Below, one piece after another: positions 37,401-44,909 of a stretch of 64,000 nt of DNA. The translations under genes were made by a program, and so were the position numbers. Numbering within the stretch: the stretch's first letter is position 1; each line of letters starts with the position of its first letter. The notes under the pieces are model-generated. The model did not search any database. It saw nothing but the letters and a program-made list of their open reading frames with translations, and was not told the DNA's origin. Origin of the DNA: Lentimicrobiaceae bacterium (GTDB taxonomy: Bacteria > Bacteroidota > Bacteroidia > Bacteroidales > F082); assembly GCA_015061315.1 (NCBI GenBank), contig SUWV01000003.1, positions 62,374 to 126,373 of the forward strand. Direction: 5' to 3'.

Positions 37401-38375
37401 GAACATTCAGATATTTCTTGCGCCACAACAGAACAAATACGATACAGCGTCGTAATAACAGACGTTAATCCAGAAACCGTTTACTACGGCACTGATGATG
37501 AGATAAGAATATCGCTGCTCAACGACGGTTTCGATAGCCTTTTATCTAATGGCGTACTTACACTGTCGAGCGATGATACCTACATCACATTCAACACAAA
37601 CTCATTAGATCTCGGCGAAGATTTCAACACGCCTAATGCAACGACAGAAAAGACTTTCAGTATCAGCATCGATGAAAATACACCAGATAATCATGTCGTC
37701 AATATCAAAGCCGATGTGGCTTCATGTCATCATAACGACCCTGATTATGCCAGCGTAGATTATATCATCAATTTAACTGACATTCAAATCACAGTAAGAA
37801 ATATCGTAGATATTCCTAATGACACCTTGGTTCCTGGTGATACTATAGTCCCAGGTGATACTTTGGTTCTTGATGTCCCTGTAGTTACAGCCAAAGCTAT
37901 AAGTACATCGGAAATAGAATTGACATGGAATGCCGTTGAGAATGCAATAAGTTATAATGTATATCAGGATGCTGTTGAAATAAAATCAGGATTGACCGAT
38001 ACTACATTCATTGTGAAAGATTTGGATTATGACACAGAATATTGTTTCTATGTTACAGCCGTCAACGACACCATAGAGTCGGGATATTCCGAGAAAGTTT
38101 GTGCCAAGACATTAGGAGATAATATTGAAGAATATAACTCACTATTAATTAATCTGTATCCGAATCCTGTAGAGGATGAATTATTCCTCGCAACAGAACT
38201 TCATGTAAAAGAAATTGCTATATACGACATTTACGGACGTCAGGCTACGAGACAACAAGTCAATGAGACGACAAGTCAACAAGTTGTTAATGTTGCTGAC
38301 TTGAATAGCGGCATCTACTTCGTCAATATCAGGACAGAAAACGGAAACGTTGTGAAGAGATTTGTTAAGAATTAA
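34440..38375 (+). CDS. Secreted S8 subtilase 4, multidomain, with T9SS sorting domain
   Basis: 1311 residues. Signal peptide, I9-like propeptide, catalytic domain with Asp191 (AVLDSGTS), His239 (GHGTHCAG) and Ser437 in GTSQATP (Thr replaces the usual second Ala of AAP). Then two CARDB-like Ig domains (about 500-715), a cleaved-adhesin domain (about 715-890), an Fn3 domain, another Ig-like domain, a short VPGDT linker repeat (about 1125-1140), a second Fn3 domain and a type A sorting domain very like that of subtilase 1 (YPNPVEDELFLATEL). The sorting domain carries QQVNETTSQQV from a minirepeat. Follows the leuS terminator, so it should have its own promoter, but none is obvious. Confidence 0.92.
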   Translation: MKSICISVLLALIMCSSVFAQNINAIEPELLKVLNQKNEELIDIHIYFKTNVNTAQLKNKSREALSKSEQKAVVENELKSHSECNQADVMSILKAEEKNGNVADIHSLWIVNSISCKASRDVIYQLSSHPDIKMIGYDKEIQMISPEQMKEIPSQSKDALRGPAAHVVTVNADDVWPLGYTGKNVIVAVLDSGTSDHKDLADHLWEGNVDTDGDGTPDKLVNGWNFVANNSDITDDFGHGTHCAGIVCGDGTSGNTTGVAPDAYLMTVKTINRAGGGSVANMLSGVQFAVENGAQVLSMSLGYKNDQITKEQKEDIRKAFDNVLELGVVVCAAVGNDGDTYGAPDNVDYPAACPAPWSHPDQTLKGGLSSVIAVGAHDLKESSVGPSTWEGTSYNDYIYNEGESMGLIRPDITAPGNLIYSLNFLYVDKYQLKSGTSQATPCVAGIIALMLEKNPSLTPAEISQILEETATNKPAAKNNTIGAGHADALAAINAVTEGEGNPYFKLQSYSPTTTKPGDATISVVIKNEGLGASATTASSTLSSVNDPYITISEASQTIGKIASGDSKTLDFNINIDAQTPNGHIANFTVTTTSGNLKWEDKFSIYINELPNIEIQAVNPDIVNIDKSTNISVVMVNNGTAPLKDPMEITLTTTNYDLRYVTIVEDKATIDALEVGETAASTFKIETNANTPEGYKFDLFLGTLSKPKIPANYIYEFENGMDGWTCFNASPNNIKDAWWHCSMAESHGKDKKDSHSGYGHLMSEVSRGMTFYQYPIDNYLVSPTKIKINEDSKVSFYARSSHDVYYEEHFGLAVSTSGNTSANDFVMLQDWVITDKTIWKEYTVDLSDYAGQEVYVAIRHFFTEEEWEANGQGFDVETLNIDDIMFSNIIIDIQYTPTLSYDDLYYFNVTAYSNIPASPKVENLTATANGTSEITLTWDAVADATSYNVYRYGKKIANVTETTFTDNNLIHNTQYCYEVAAVSSDKEHEHSDISCATTEQIRYSVVITDVNPETVYYGTDDEIRISLLNDGFDSLLSNGVLTLSSDDTYITFNTNSLDLGEDFNTPNATTEKTFSISIDENTPDNHVVNIKADVASCHHNDPDYASVDYIINLTDIQITVRNIVDIPNDTLVPGDTIVPGDTLVLDVPVVTAKAISTSEIELTWNAVENAISYNVYQDAVEIKSGLTDTTFIVKDLDYDTEYCFYVTAVNDTIESGYSEKVCAKTLGDNIEEYNSLLINLYPNPVEDELFLATELHVKEIAIYDIYGRQATRQQVNETTSQQVVNVADLNSGIYFVNIRTENGNVVKRFVKN
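37818..37874 (+). repeat. In-gene linker repeat (VPGDT)
   Basis: Three imperfect copies of a ~24-nt unit encode DTLVPGDTIVPGDTLVLD, a flexible linker between domains of subtilase 4. Unlike the dispersed word families. Confidence 0.7.
38248..38290. repeat. In-gene minirepeat in the sorting domain of subtilase 4
   Basis: Units GACAACAA, GTCAATGA, GACGACAA, GTCAACAA encode RQQVNETTSQQV at the same site as in the paralogues. Confidence 0.85.
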
Positions 38376-38383
38376 GAATTAAT

Positions 38384-38440
38384 GTAGAGACGTGACATAT
38401 TACACCTATGAAGATTGACAATATGTAATTGGTACGTTTT
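38384..38440. repeat. 57-nt REP-like hairpin element, copy B
   Basis: Begins GTAGAGACGTGAC, includes CATATTACACC and ends GTAATTGGTACGTTTT. It is a relative of copy A (31336-31391) with loop and stem changes, and also follows directly after a subtilase gene. Confidence 0.8.
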
Positions 38441-38442
38441 AT

Positions 38443-38507
38443 AAAATCTGAGAATCTGAGAATTTTTCAGGTTCTCAGGTTCTCAATTTCTCAATTTCTC
38501 AGGTTTT
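38443..38507. repeat. CTGAGAAT-word hairpin between convergent genes
   Basis: CTGAGAATCTGAGAA on the left can pair with TTCTCAGGTTCTCAG on the right (14 of 15), followed by further TTCTCAAT units and T-runs on both strands. It lies between the stops of subtilase 4 and the 313-residue protein and could terminate transcription from both sides. Confidence 0.75.
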
Positions 38508-39447
38508 AAATAAACCTTCTTTCTATCAAATCGCTGAGTTTTTTATAAGCCTCCGACTCGCAGTCCCATTGAAATTCAATCTGAAGCTCGCTCATATAAG
38601 TTCTGGCACCTAATAATGTAGAGAAGCTGTTTAAGGCTCTTATTGATTTATTGTACTTCTCCATGCTGCCGCTGAACAATTCGTTAAGCAGTAAAAATTT
38701 GTCGTTGATGCCAATAGCCGTCATTAGGTCGCTGACAGCAGTCCTTTGCAGACGAGCCGCGAGGCTGTTGTCTTCAGCCTGTTCCAATACATCACCAAGA
38801 GTGTGATGCTCGTTACTTGTCTTTCTATAAGCCCTGATGCCGGAGTCCTCTTCTTCAGAAGTCACCGAGTCACCAAGTCTCTGAGTCTCTGAGTCTTCAT
38901 CCTCCACTTGTTGGCTTGTAGACTCGTTGTCTTGTAGACTCTCATTAGGAGTCACCAAGTCACCAAGTCTCTGAGTCACCAAGTCGTCGTCTTCAGTCTC
39001 TGAGTCATTGAGTCTTTGCGTCTCTGAGTCTTCTATCGTAAAATCCCAGACCATATCCGCGTGGTCGTCGTCTTCAGGAGCCACCGAGTCAATAAGACTA
39101 TTAGTCAATAAGTCATCATCCTCCACTTGTTGACTTGTAGACTCGTTGTCTTGTAGACTTTCATCATCCTCCACTTGTTGACTTGTGGTCTTGTAGTCTT
39201 GTAGACTTTCATCATCCTCCACTTGTTGACTTGTAGACTCGTAGTCTTGTAGACTCTCATCTTCCTTCACGTCAATAGAACAAAGCGTATCGTACAATTT
39301 CCTTGTGTTTTTCATCATAAGGTCGAGGTCAAGCTGACTCATCGGTTCTTCATTTCTTATCAGAAAACGAATCTGATTAGACATTTTATTCAATAGTTCT
39401 TCGATGTCGAAAATTATACTATTTTGATTATTATTTCTTTGTTCCAT
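38506..39447 (-). CDS. Conserved Bacteroidota protein of unknown function with a repeat-expanded acidic linker
   Basis: 313 residues. Residues 1-60 (NSIIFDIEELLNKMSNQI) and the C-terminal ~90 (SVAVSDLMTAIGINDKFLLLNELFSG-like, ending FQWDCESEAYKKLSDLIERRFI) look conserved; the C-terminal domain resembles one I know from many Bacteroidota proteins of unknown function. The middle (about 62-210) is an acidic, Ser/Thr/Gln-rich linker of peptide repeats such as STSQQVEDDESLQDNE, created by 48-nt DNA repeats and minirepeat words. No signal peptide or membrane segment, so it is probably cytoplasmic. A -7 box precedes it at 39478-39485. No function can be assigned. Confidence 0.75.
   Translation of the reverse strand: MEQRNNNQNSIIFDIEELLNKMSNQIRFLIRNEEPMSQLDLDLMMKNTRKLYDTLCSIDVKEDESLQDYESTSQQVEDDESLQDYKTTSQQVEDDESLQDNESTSQQVEDDDLLTNSLIDSVAPEDDDHADMVWDFTIEDSETQRLNDSETEDDDLVTQRLGDLVTPNESLQDNESTSQQVEDEDSETQRLGDSVTSEEEDSGIRAYRKTSNEHHTLGDVLEQAEDNSLAARLQRTAVSDLMTAIGINDKFLLLNELFSGSMEKYNKSIRALNSFSTLLGARTYMSELQIEFQWDCESEAYKKLSDLIERRFI
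38868..39266. repeat. 48-nt repeat array and minirepeats inside the 313-residue protein gene
   Basis: Three tandem 48-nt units at 39123-39170, 39171-39218 and 39219-39266, a further copy at 38903-38950, and GTCTCTGAGTCACCAAGTC-type words (38868-39035). Each 48-nt unit combines two words (CTTGTTGA and CTTGTAGA). The array encodes the 16-residue repeat of the linker. Confidence 0.9.
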
Positions 39448-39477
39448 GATGATTTTTTTTTACTTTTGTGAACAGAA

Positions 39478-39485
39478 CAAAGATA
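39478..39485 (-). promoter_or_regulatory. -7 box of the 313-residue protein gene
   Basis: TATCTTTG on the minus strand, 30 nt before the ATG at 39447. No clear -33 element. Confidence 0.5.
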
Positions 39486-39513
39486 CAATTTTTTTTGTGA
39501 ATAAATTACGAGT

Positions 39514-40977
39514 ATGAAAAAACATTTACTTTCATTATTGTCAATCTTGTTGATGACATTTGCTGTAAACGGTCAACAGACAACAGACAACGGACAACAG
39601 ACAACAGACGATGTTAAATCAAAAGCCAAGAAAGAGAAAATCTATAACGAGAAAGGCGAGCTTATCAAGCAGGGCTGGAATTTTGGTCCGCTGCCTGTAG
39701 TGGGTTATAACTCCGACCTCGGTTTCCAATACGGAGCGTGCGTCGATATTTTTAATTACGGCGACGGCTCACGTTATCCTAAGTTCGATTATAAGATGAA
39801 CCTCGAAGTCTCGGCTTATACTAAAGGTTCGCTCAACTTACGTTTTTATGGCGACTACTATAATCTTCTTCCAAACTCACGTCTTTTCGTCGATGCTGGT
39901 TACTTCACCGACAAACGTTTCGAGTTCTATGGATTCAACGGTTATGCTTCGCCATATTATAATGATATTTATGTCTTAGGTCAGCAGTCGACAGTCAACG
40001 GACAACAGTCGTTGGTTGAGAATTTCGACCCAGAATTCAAGAGCGTATTCTATAGGATGAAACGTAATCAATTCAGATTCAACTCCTGTCTGCGTCGTCA
40101 ATTTGGTTTCGGAGACAATATCTACTACGGAATAGGTCTCAGCTATTTTAATTATGATATGGGAAGAATTGAAATCCAAAACGAAGAATTCGCTTACGAC
40201 CAACAGATGACATTGTATGAATTGTATCGCGAGAGCGGTCTCATCAGAGACAACGAAGCAGAGGGAGGCAACATTACCCAGCTCAAACTATCATTCATAT
40301 ACGACACAAAAAATCATGATAGCGACCCTACAAAAGGAACATATTTTGAAGCCACTCTCACTGGTGCTCCTGATTTAATAGATGGTAAAGGTCATAGTCA
40401 TATTACATTCAATGCAGTATGGCAACATTATTTCCCTATTGTAAAAGAAAATTTAACTTTCGCATATCGTATCGTCACCCAAAATGTGATAGCAGGCGAA
40501 ATTCCATATTACGCCATGTTCAACTCTAATATGTTATTCTATAAAAAGATGTCGACAGATGCCATGGGCGGTGCCAACTCTGTAAGAGGTATCAACAGAA
40601 ACAGAGTCGTTGGTGAAGGTTATGCATGGCTTAACGCAGAGGTTAGATGGAAGATTGCCGGATTTCAATTCATCAACCAGAATTGGCATATAGCTCTCAA
40701 CCCATTCTTTGACGCTGGCATGGTGACACAAACATTCCGCCTTGCAGAACAAGAACTTGCATGGGAAAAGATTCAAAAAAAATATCAGATCGCCCCAAAA
40801 GATGCTATGAATCTTATATACAGCGGTGTGGCAGAGGGTCTCCATACTTCAGCAGGATGTGGACTTAAGATAATAATGAACAAAAACTTCATCATCTCCG
40901 CTGAAGCCGCAAAAGCTCTTGACGCAAGAGACGGCGACAACATGAAAGTCTATATCGGATTTAATTACCTGTTTTAA
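39514..40977 (+). CDS. Omp85-superfamily outer membrane beta-barrel protein
   Basis: 487 residues with signal peptide MKKHLLSLLSILLMTFAVNG. After a short soluble start (EKGELIKQGWNFGPLPVVGYNSDLGF), the chain alternates like a beta-barrel and ends with NYLF. The C-terminal half has the surface-antigen features FEATLTGAP, GGANSVRGINRNRVVGEG (the RGxxxxR-type region of Omp85 proteins) and FFDAGMV. No POTRA domains are evident, so it is not BamA; it may translocate or present a substrate or be lipid-related. Two minirepeats lie in frame: NGQQTTDNGQQTTD right after the signal peptide and GQQSTVNGQQSLV in a loop. Confidence 0.8.
   Translation: MKKHLLSLLSILLMTFAVNGQQTTDNGQQTTDDVKSKAKKEKIYNEKGELIKQGWNFGPLPVVGYNSDLGFQYGACVDIFNYGDGSRYPKFDYKMNLEVSAYTKGSLNLRFYGDYYNLLPNSRLFVDAGYFTDKRFEFYGFNGYASPYYNDIYVLGQQSTVNGQQSLVENFDPEFKSVFYRMKRNQFRFNSCLRRQFGFGDNIYYGIGLSYFNYDMGRIEIQNEEFAYDQQMTLYELYRESGLIRDNEAEGGNITQLKLSFIYDTKNHDSDPTKGTYFEATLTGAPDLIDGKGHSHITFNAVWQHYFPIVKENLTFAYRIVTQNVIAGEIPYYAMFNSNMLFYKKMSTDAMGGANSVRGINRNRVVGEGYAWLNAEVRWKIAGFQFINQNWHIALNPFFDAGMVTQTFRLAEQELAWEKIQKKYQIAPKDAMNLIYSGVAEGLHTSAGCGLKIIMNKNFIISAEAAKALDARDGDNMKVYIGFNYLF
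39572..39610. repeat. In-gene minirepeat after the signal peptide, ACAACAG word
   Basis: Five 7-nt units encode GQQTTDNGQQTTD in the Omp85-type protein, with exactly a 7-residue period. Confidence 0.9.
39979..40015. repeat. In-gene minirepeat in a barrel loop, CAACAGT word
   Basis: Units GTCAGCAGTCGACAGTC and AACGGACAACAGTC encode GQQSTVNGQQSLV in the Omp85-type protein. Confidence 0.8.
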
Positions 40978-41014
40978 AGACAACAAGACAACGAGACAAC
41001 AAGTCAACAAGTCG
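40977..41014. repeat. Minirepeat, GACAACAA/GTCAACAA word
   Basis: About five 8-nt units starting right after the Omp85-type gene stop. The rest of the gap to 41110 is AT-rich with no clear promoter. Confidence 0.85.
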
Positions 41015-41110
41015 AATATGTGTTAATATAAACATTAGCAATTAACAAAACGTAAATAAGAATAAAACAATTTTAACGTTTGAAACATTAATAACTAAAA
41101 ATAGAATTAT

Positions 41111-42172
41111 ATGAAAACATTGAGAAGATTAACTTTTATGATGGTCGCTTTGATGATGACAGTGACTATCGCTTTTGCACAACAGAAACCTAATATCCGT
41201 ATCCTCGCTACTGGCGGAACTATCGCTGGTTCTGGCACTTCATCGACAGCTACAAACTACACCGCTGGTCAGATGGCTATCGCTACCTTGTTGGAGGCTG
41301 TTCCTGAATTACAAAACATCGCCAACTGCGAAGGCGAACAGGTGGTTCGTATCGGCTCACAAGATATGAGCGACGAGGTATGGCTCATCTTAGCAAAGAG
41401 AATCAATGAATTATTGAAAGATCCTAAAGTAGATGGCATCGTCATCACTCACGGCACCGACACTATGGAAGAGACTGCTTATTTCTTGAACCTCGTCGTC
41501 AATAGCGACAAGCCTGTCGTTTTGGTTGGTGCTATGCGTCCTTCAACAGCTATCAGCGCCGATGGACCTCGTAATCTCTACAACGCCGTTGTGACAGCAG
41601 CAGCTCCAGAGTCAAGAGGCAAAGGCGTGCTCGTTGTGATGAACGATAATATCCTCGGAGCCGAAAGCGTGACAAAGATGAATACTACAAGCGTGCAGAC
41701 ATTCCAAGCTCCTAACGCTGGTCCTCTCGGCTACGTATTCAACAGCAAGGTGTTCTACAACCAAGAGCCTCTTAAAAAACATACAACAGCTTCGGTGTTC
41801 GACGTTACAAACTTAGACAAACTTCCTAAAGTCGGTATCGTTTACAGTCACGCTGGCGTAAATGCCGACATGGTTGAACCAATGTTGAAAAACGACTATC
41901 AAGGCATCATCCACGCTGGTGTAGGTAACGGCAATATCCACAAAGACGTATTTCCAGTATTGGAAAAAGCACGTAAGAAAGGAATCCAAGTCGTTCGTTC
42001 ATCACGCGTCCCAACAGGACCAAGCACATTAGATAATGAAGTCGATGATGCTAAATATCAATTCATAGCATCACAACAGCTCAACCCACAAAAAGCTCGT
42101 ATCTTGTTGATGCTCGCCTTGACAAAGACAAACGACTGGCAACAAATTCAAGAATATTTTAATGAGTTTTAA
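41111..42172 (+). CDS. ansB: Type II L-asparaginase, exported
   Basis: 353 residues with signal peptide ending TIAFAQ. It hydrolyses L-asparagine to aspartate and ammonia, probably in the periplasm. Both active-site threonine motifs are visible: LATGGTIAGSG near the N-terminus and THGTDTMEETAYFL, plus GSQDMSDEVW and GAMRPSTAISADGP. Length and ending (IQEYFNEF) match the complete E. coli type II enzyme. Fits the amino-acid-fermenting theme of the window. The porin gene follows after a 104-nt repeat-filled gap. Confidence 0.95.
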   Translation: MKTLRRLTFMMVALMMTVTIAFAQQKPNIRILATGGTIAGSGTSSTATNYTAGQMAIATLLEAVPELQNIANCEGEQVVRIGSQDMSDEVWLILAKRINELLKDPKVDGIVITHGTDTMEETAYFLNLVVNSDKPVVLVGAMRPSTAISADGPRNLYNAVVTAAAPESRGKGVLVVMNDNILGAESVTKMNTTSVQTFQAPNAGPLGYVFNSKVFYNQEPLKKHTTASVFDVTNLDKLPKVGIVYSHAGVNADMVEPMLKNDYQGIIHAGVGNGNIHKDVFPVLEKARKKGIQVVRSSRVPTGPSTLDNEVDDAKYQFIASQQLNPQKARILLMLALTKTNDWQQIQEYFNEF

Positions 42173-42262
42173 GATGCTAAGATGCTAAGTATGCTAAGTA
42201 TGCTGAGTATGCTAAGCAACTCAACAACTTAGTACACTCAGCACACTTAGTACACTCAAATT
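42173..42262. repeat. Minirepeat, ATGCTAAGT and ACTTAGTAC words with inverted halves
   Basis: Five to six 9-nt GCTAAGTAT units (42173-42222) face ACTTAGTACACTCAGCACACTTAG units (42228-42258). The two halves are partly complementary, so the transcript could fold into a hairpin. Confidence 0.85.
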
Positions 42263-42276
42263 TAATACATTTTATT

Positions 42277-43476
42277 ATGAAGAAACTATTTGTTTTAATC
42301 ATCGTCGCTTTTTGTGCGATGGGCTTGAATGCTCAGGAGAAATCTTTATATGAAGAGCTTTCGGGTGTGAAGAAAAAGACTGATAAATTCAATCTTTACA
42401 TGAATATGAACGGCAGCTTCGACGCTATGTTCAACGACAACGGCTTCGACTATGGCAAGTTCAATATGCGTCAGCTTCGTATCGAGGCTAAAGGCAATGT
42501 CAACGAATGGCTTTCATATCGTTGGCGTCAACGTCTCAACCGTCCTAACAATGGCGGCGACAATATCGACAACCTTCCTACTTCTATCGACATCGCTGGC
42601 ATCGGAGTAAAATTAGGTGACAAGTTCTCCATCTTCGCTGGTAAACAATGTGCAGCTTACGGCGGATTCGAGTTCGATGCTAACCCAATCGAGATTTATG
42701 AATACAGCGACATGATCGAATATATGAACAACTTCATGACAGGTATCAATATCGGTTATGATTTCATGGAAGGACAACAACTCAACTTCCAAGTCTTGAA
42801 TAGCTTAAATGGCGATTTTTATAGCATGTATGGAAATTTCGGTTTGGAAAAAGATATCTTTGGCAATGATGTAATCGTTGCTACTCCTTCAAAACTTCCT
42901 TTGGTTTATACTTTGAACTGGAACGGTAACTTCGCTAATGTTTATAAGACACGTTGGTCGGCATCTCTCATGAGTCAGGCTGAAGGCAAGAACTTATATT
43001 ACTTCGCTCTTGGTAATGAGTTGACACTCGGTAAGTTTAATATGTACTTAGACTTTATGTATTCTAACGATGCCATCGACAGAGGCGGAATTGTGACAAA
43101 TATTGTTGGAACACAAAATGGTCATAATATTTTGGACGCATCATATTTCTCTATTGTTACAAAATTGAACTATCGTTTTGCTGAGAAATGGAATGTCTTT
43201 GTAAAAGGCATGTATGAAACAGCTTCTATTGAAGGAGGAGAACAAAGACATTATAATTCGGAAGATAATGTTACTAGAATTATTCGTCCAGGTCAATATC
43301 GCACGTCGTTAGGTTATCTCGGCGGCATCGAATATTATCCGATGGAAAGCAATTTACATTTCTTCCTCACATACGTAGGACGTCATTATATCTATAATGA
43401 AGCTCGTGTAAATAAAGCAGATTATAGCACAAATCGTGTTTCGGTAGGATTCATTTATCAATTACCGATGTTTTGA
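42277..43476 (+). CDS. Outer membrane porin, OprO/OprP-like
   Basis: 399 residues with signal peptide MKKLFVLIIVAFCAMGLNA. The mature start KFNLYMNMNGSFDAMFND and FNMRQLRIEAKGNVNEWLSYRW recall phosphate-selective porins of the OprO/P family. The chain is barrel-like throughout and ends VGFIYQLPMF with a terminal aromatic residue, as outer membrane proteins need for assembly. Substrate is unknown; the location after the asparaginase may hint at amino acids, but that is weak. The stop lies at the start of a CTGAGAAT repeat region shared with the convergent acyltransferase. Confidence 0.8.
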   Translation: MKKLFVLIIVAFCAMGLNAQEKSLYEELSGVKKKTDKFNLYMNMNGSFDAMFNDNGFDYGKFNMRQLRIEAKGNVNEWLSYRWRQRLNRPNNGGDNIDNLPTSIDIAGIGVKLGDKFSIFAGKQCAAYGGFEFDANPIEIYEYSDMIEYMNNFMTGINIGYDFMEGQQLNFQVLNSLNGDFYSMYGNFGLEKDIFGNDVIVATPSKLPLVYTLNWNGNFANVYKTRWSASLMSQAEGKNLYYFALGNELTLGKFNMYLDFMYSNDAIDRGGIVTNIVGTQNGHNILDASYFSIVTKLNYRFAEKWNVFVKGMYETASIEGGEQRHYNSEDNVTRIIRPGQYRTSLGYLGGIEYYPMESNLHFFLTYVGRHYIYNEARVNKADYSTNRVSVGFIYQLPMF

Positions 43477-43577
43477 TAAAATCTGAGAATCTGAAAACCT
43501 GAGAATCTGAGAATTTTCAGGTTTTCAATTTTTTCAGATTTTAATTTTTCAATTTTTCAGATTTTCAGATTTTCAGT
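43474..43577. repeat. CTGAGAAT/CTGAAAAT hairpin region between convergent genes
   Basis: ATCTGAGAATCTGAAAACC units on the left are complementary to GGTTTTCA, TTTCAGATTTTCAGATTTTCAG units on the right, giving a long imperfect hairpin with T-runs. It touches the porin stop and supplies the last codons (KLKI) and TGA stop of the acyltransferase. Confidence 0.8.
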
Positions 43578-44821
43578 TTCTTATTAAACATCCATTTCAC
43601 ATCAGAAATCCATCGTCTCAAGAACTCGCCGAAATCGACAAAGTACATATATGATGGATAAAAAAGTAAAGTCGATATTGTCGCAACTTTCCAAGGTAAG
43701 AAGCAGAATGTAAGAACGATACATAATGTCGTTAAGATTGGATGCAAGACGAACTCGACTCCGAAACTCACAGTGTTGCCCCATGCTTTGTCCTTGAAAC
43801 TGTTTTTAAGAATCTTGGTCACCAGCCATATCGGCAGGTTAGCGACAGCCGAAGCTATATAATAAGGTAGTCCCAACAAAGCGACTAAGGTTTTCCACAG
43901 CACTGTTCCGAAAATATTTTTCTTGGTGACGGAAGTGACAGAGATGCCTTTCTTCTTACGTTTCTTTATGAACTTATCGACTTTCTCGAATTTCTCTTTC
44001 GCCTTCTCAGGCTCTTTTTCTTTCCACTCCAAAATCTCTTTTATCGTCTTCTGGTTATTTTCAAGACGTTCATCTAAACCGCCTTTCAATCCGGATTTTA
44101 TCTTCGTCATTTCCCAGATGGCTTCATAATTCTCTTCATTATCAGGAATGAATGAAATCAGACTCGATAGACGTTCTGTAAACATCTCACGTAAGTTGTT
44201 AAGGATGACAGCCTCATTCTCGTCTTTATGATTATTGACATATTCTGTTACATTGATAGGCTCGCCGAAAGTTATCAAAGCTGTTGAGCGATAACGGAAA
44301 TAATCGCCGTATTCTATTCCTGTAGGGACTAAATAGACGGGTTTCTCGTGGCCAAAATCGTTGTTGGCTTTCAAGGCGATATGGAAGATGCCTTTGCTGA
44401 GCTGACGTAACGAATGCTTCGTTCTGTGAGCAGCTTCTGGATAAAGGAAGAGTTTTACCTCATCATGCACTACATCGGCAGCTTTATCTATGATTTCTGC
44501 GTTGTTGTCTTTTACGCTTTTGAATCCATCACGGATACGATAAATCGGAAGGATGCGTAAGAAAAACATTATCTTGGCTATCGTAGGCTTCTTGAAAATG
44601 TCGCCTCTTGCTATGAATACTTTTTTCTCGTGGTTCATGCAGAGAAGCACTAATGCATCCATCAAAGTGTTAGTGTGATTGGCTCCGAAAATACATGCGG
44701 CATTTTGTGGAATCTTATCATAACCAACGACTTTATAACGACGAAAAGCCTTTCTCACATGATAATCTACATACGGTCTTAAAAAAGAATATAGTCTGTT
44801 GTCATCTTGAATCTTACTCAT
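43565..44821 (-). CDS. PlsC-like acyltransferase, membrane-bound
   Basis: 418 residues. The acyltransferase motif is FGANHTNTLMDALVL (His and Asp of the catalytic motif, one residue wider than the usual HX4D), followed by FLYPEAAHRTK, which stands where EGTRS is expected. The family transfers acyl chains to glycerol-phosphate or lysophosphatidic acid in membrane lipid synthesis. About residues 300-400 contain two or three membrane segments, unusual for PlsC but common in the larger Bacteroidota relatives. The last residues (KLKI) and stop come from a CTGAAAAT repeat. Convergent with the porin gene. Confidence 0.82.
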   Translation of the reverse strand: MSKIQDDNRLYSFLRPYVDYHVRKAFRRYKVVGYDKIPQNAACIFGANHTNTLMDALVLLCMNHEKKVFIARGDIFKKPTIAKIMFFLRILPIYRIRDGFKSVKDNNAEIIDKAADVVHDEVKLFLYPEAAHRTKHSLRQLSKGIFHIALKANNDFGHEKPVYLVPTGIEYGDYFRYRSTALITFGEPINVTEYVNNHKDENEAVILNNLREMFTERLSSLISFIPDNEENYEAIWEMTKIKSGLKGGLDERLENNQKTIKEILEWKEKEPEKAKEKFEKVDKFIKKRKKKGISVTSVTKKNIFGTVLWKTLVALLGLPYYIASAVANLPIWLVTKILKNSFKDKAWGNTVSFGVEFVLHPILTTLCIVLTFCFLPWKVATISTLLFYPSYMYFVDFGEFLRRWISDVKWMFNKKLKI

Positions 44822-44884
44822 GATAATGTTTTTTTATTAAGCCACAAAGTTAAAAAATCATTCGATAAGATAAATTGTTTTTCA

Positions 44885-44892
44885 TAATTTTG
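44885..44892 (+). promoter_or_regulatory. -7 box of the NosR/NapH-like gene
   Basis: TAATTTTG, 17 nt before the GTG start at 44910; fits TAnnTTTG. Confidence 0.45.
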
Positions 44893-44909
44893 TAGAAAAC
44901 TTTTTAAGC

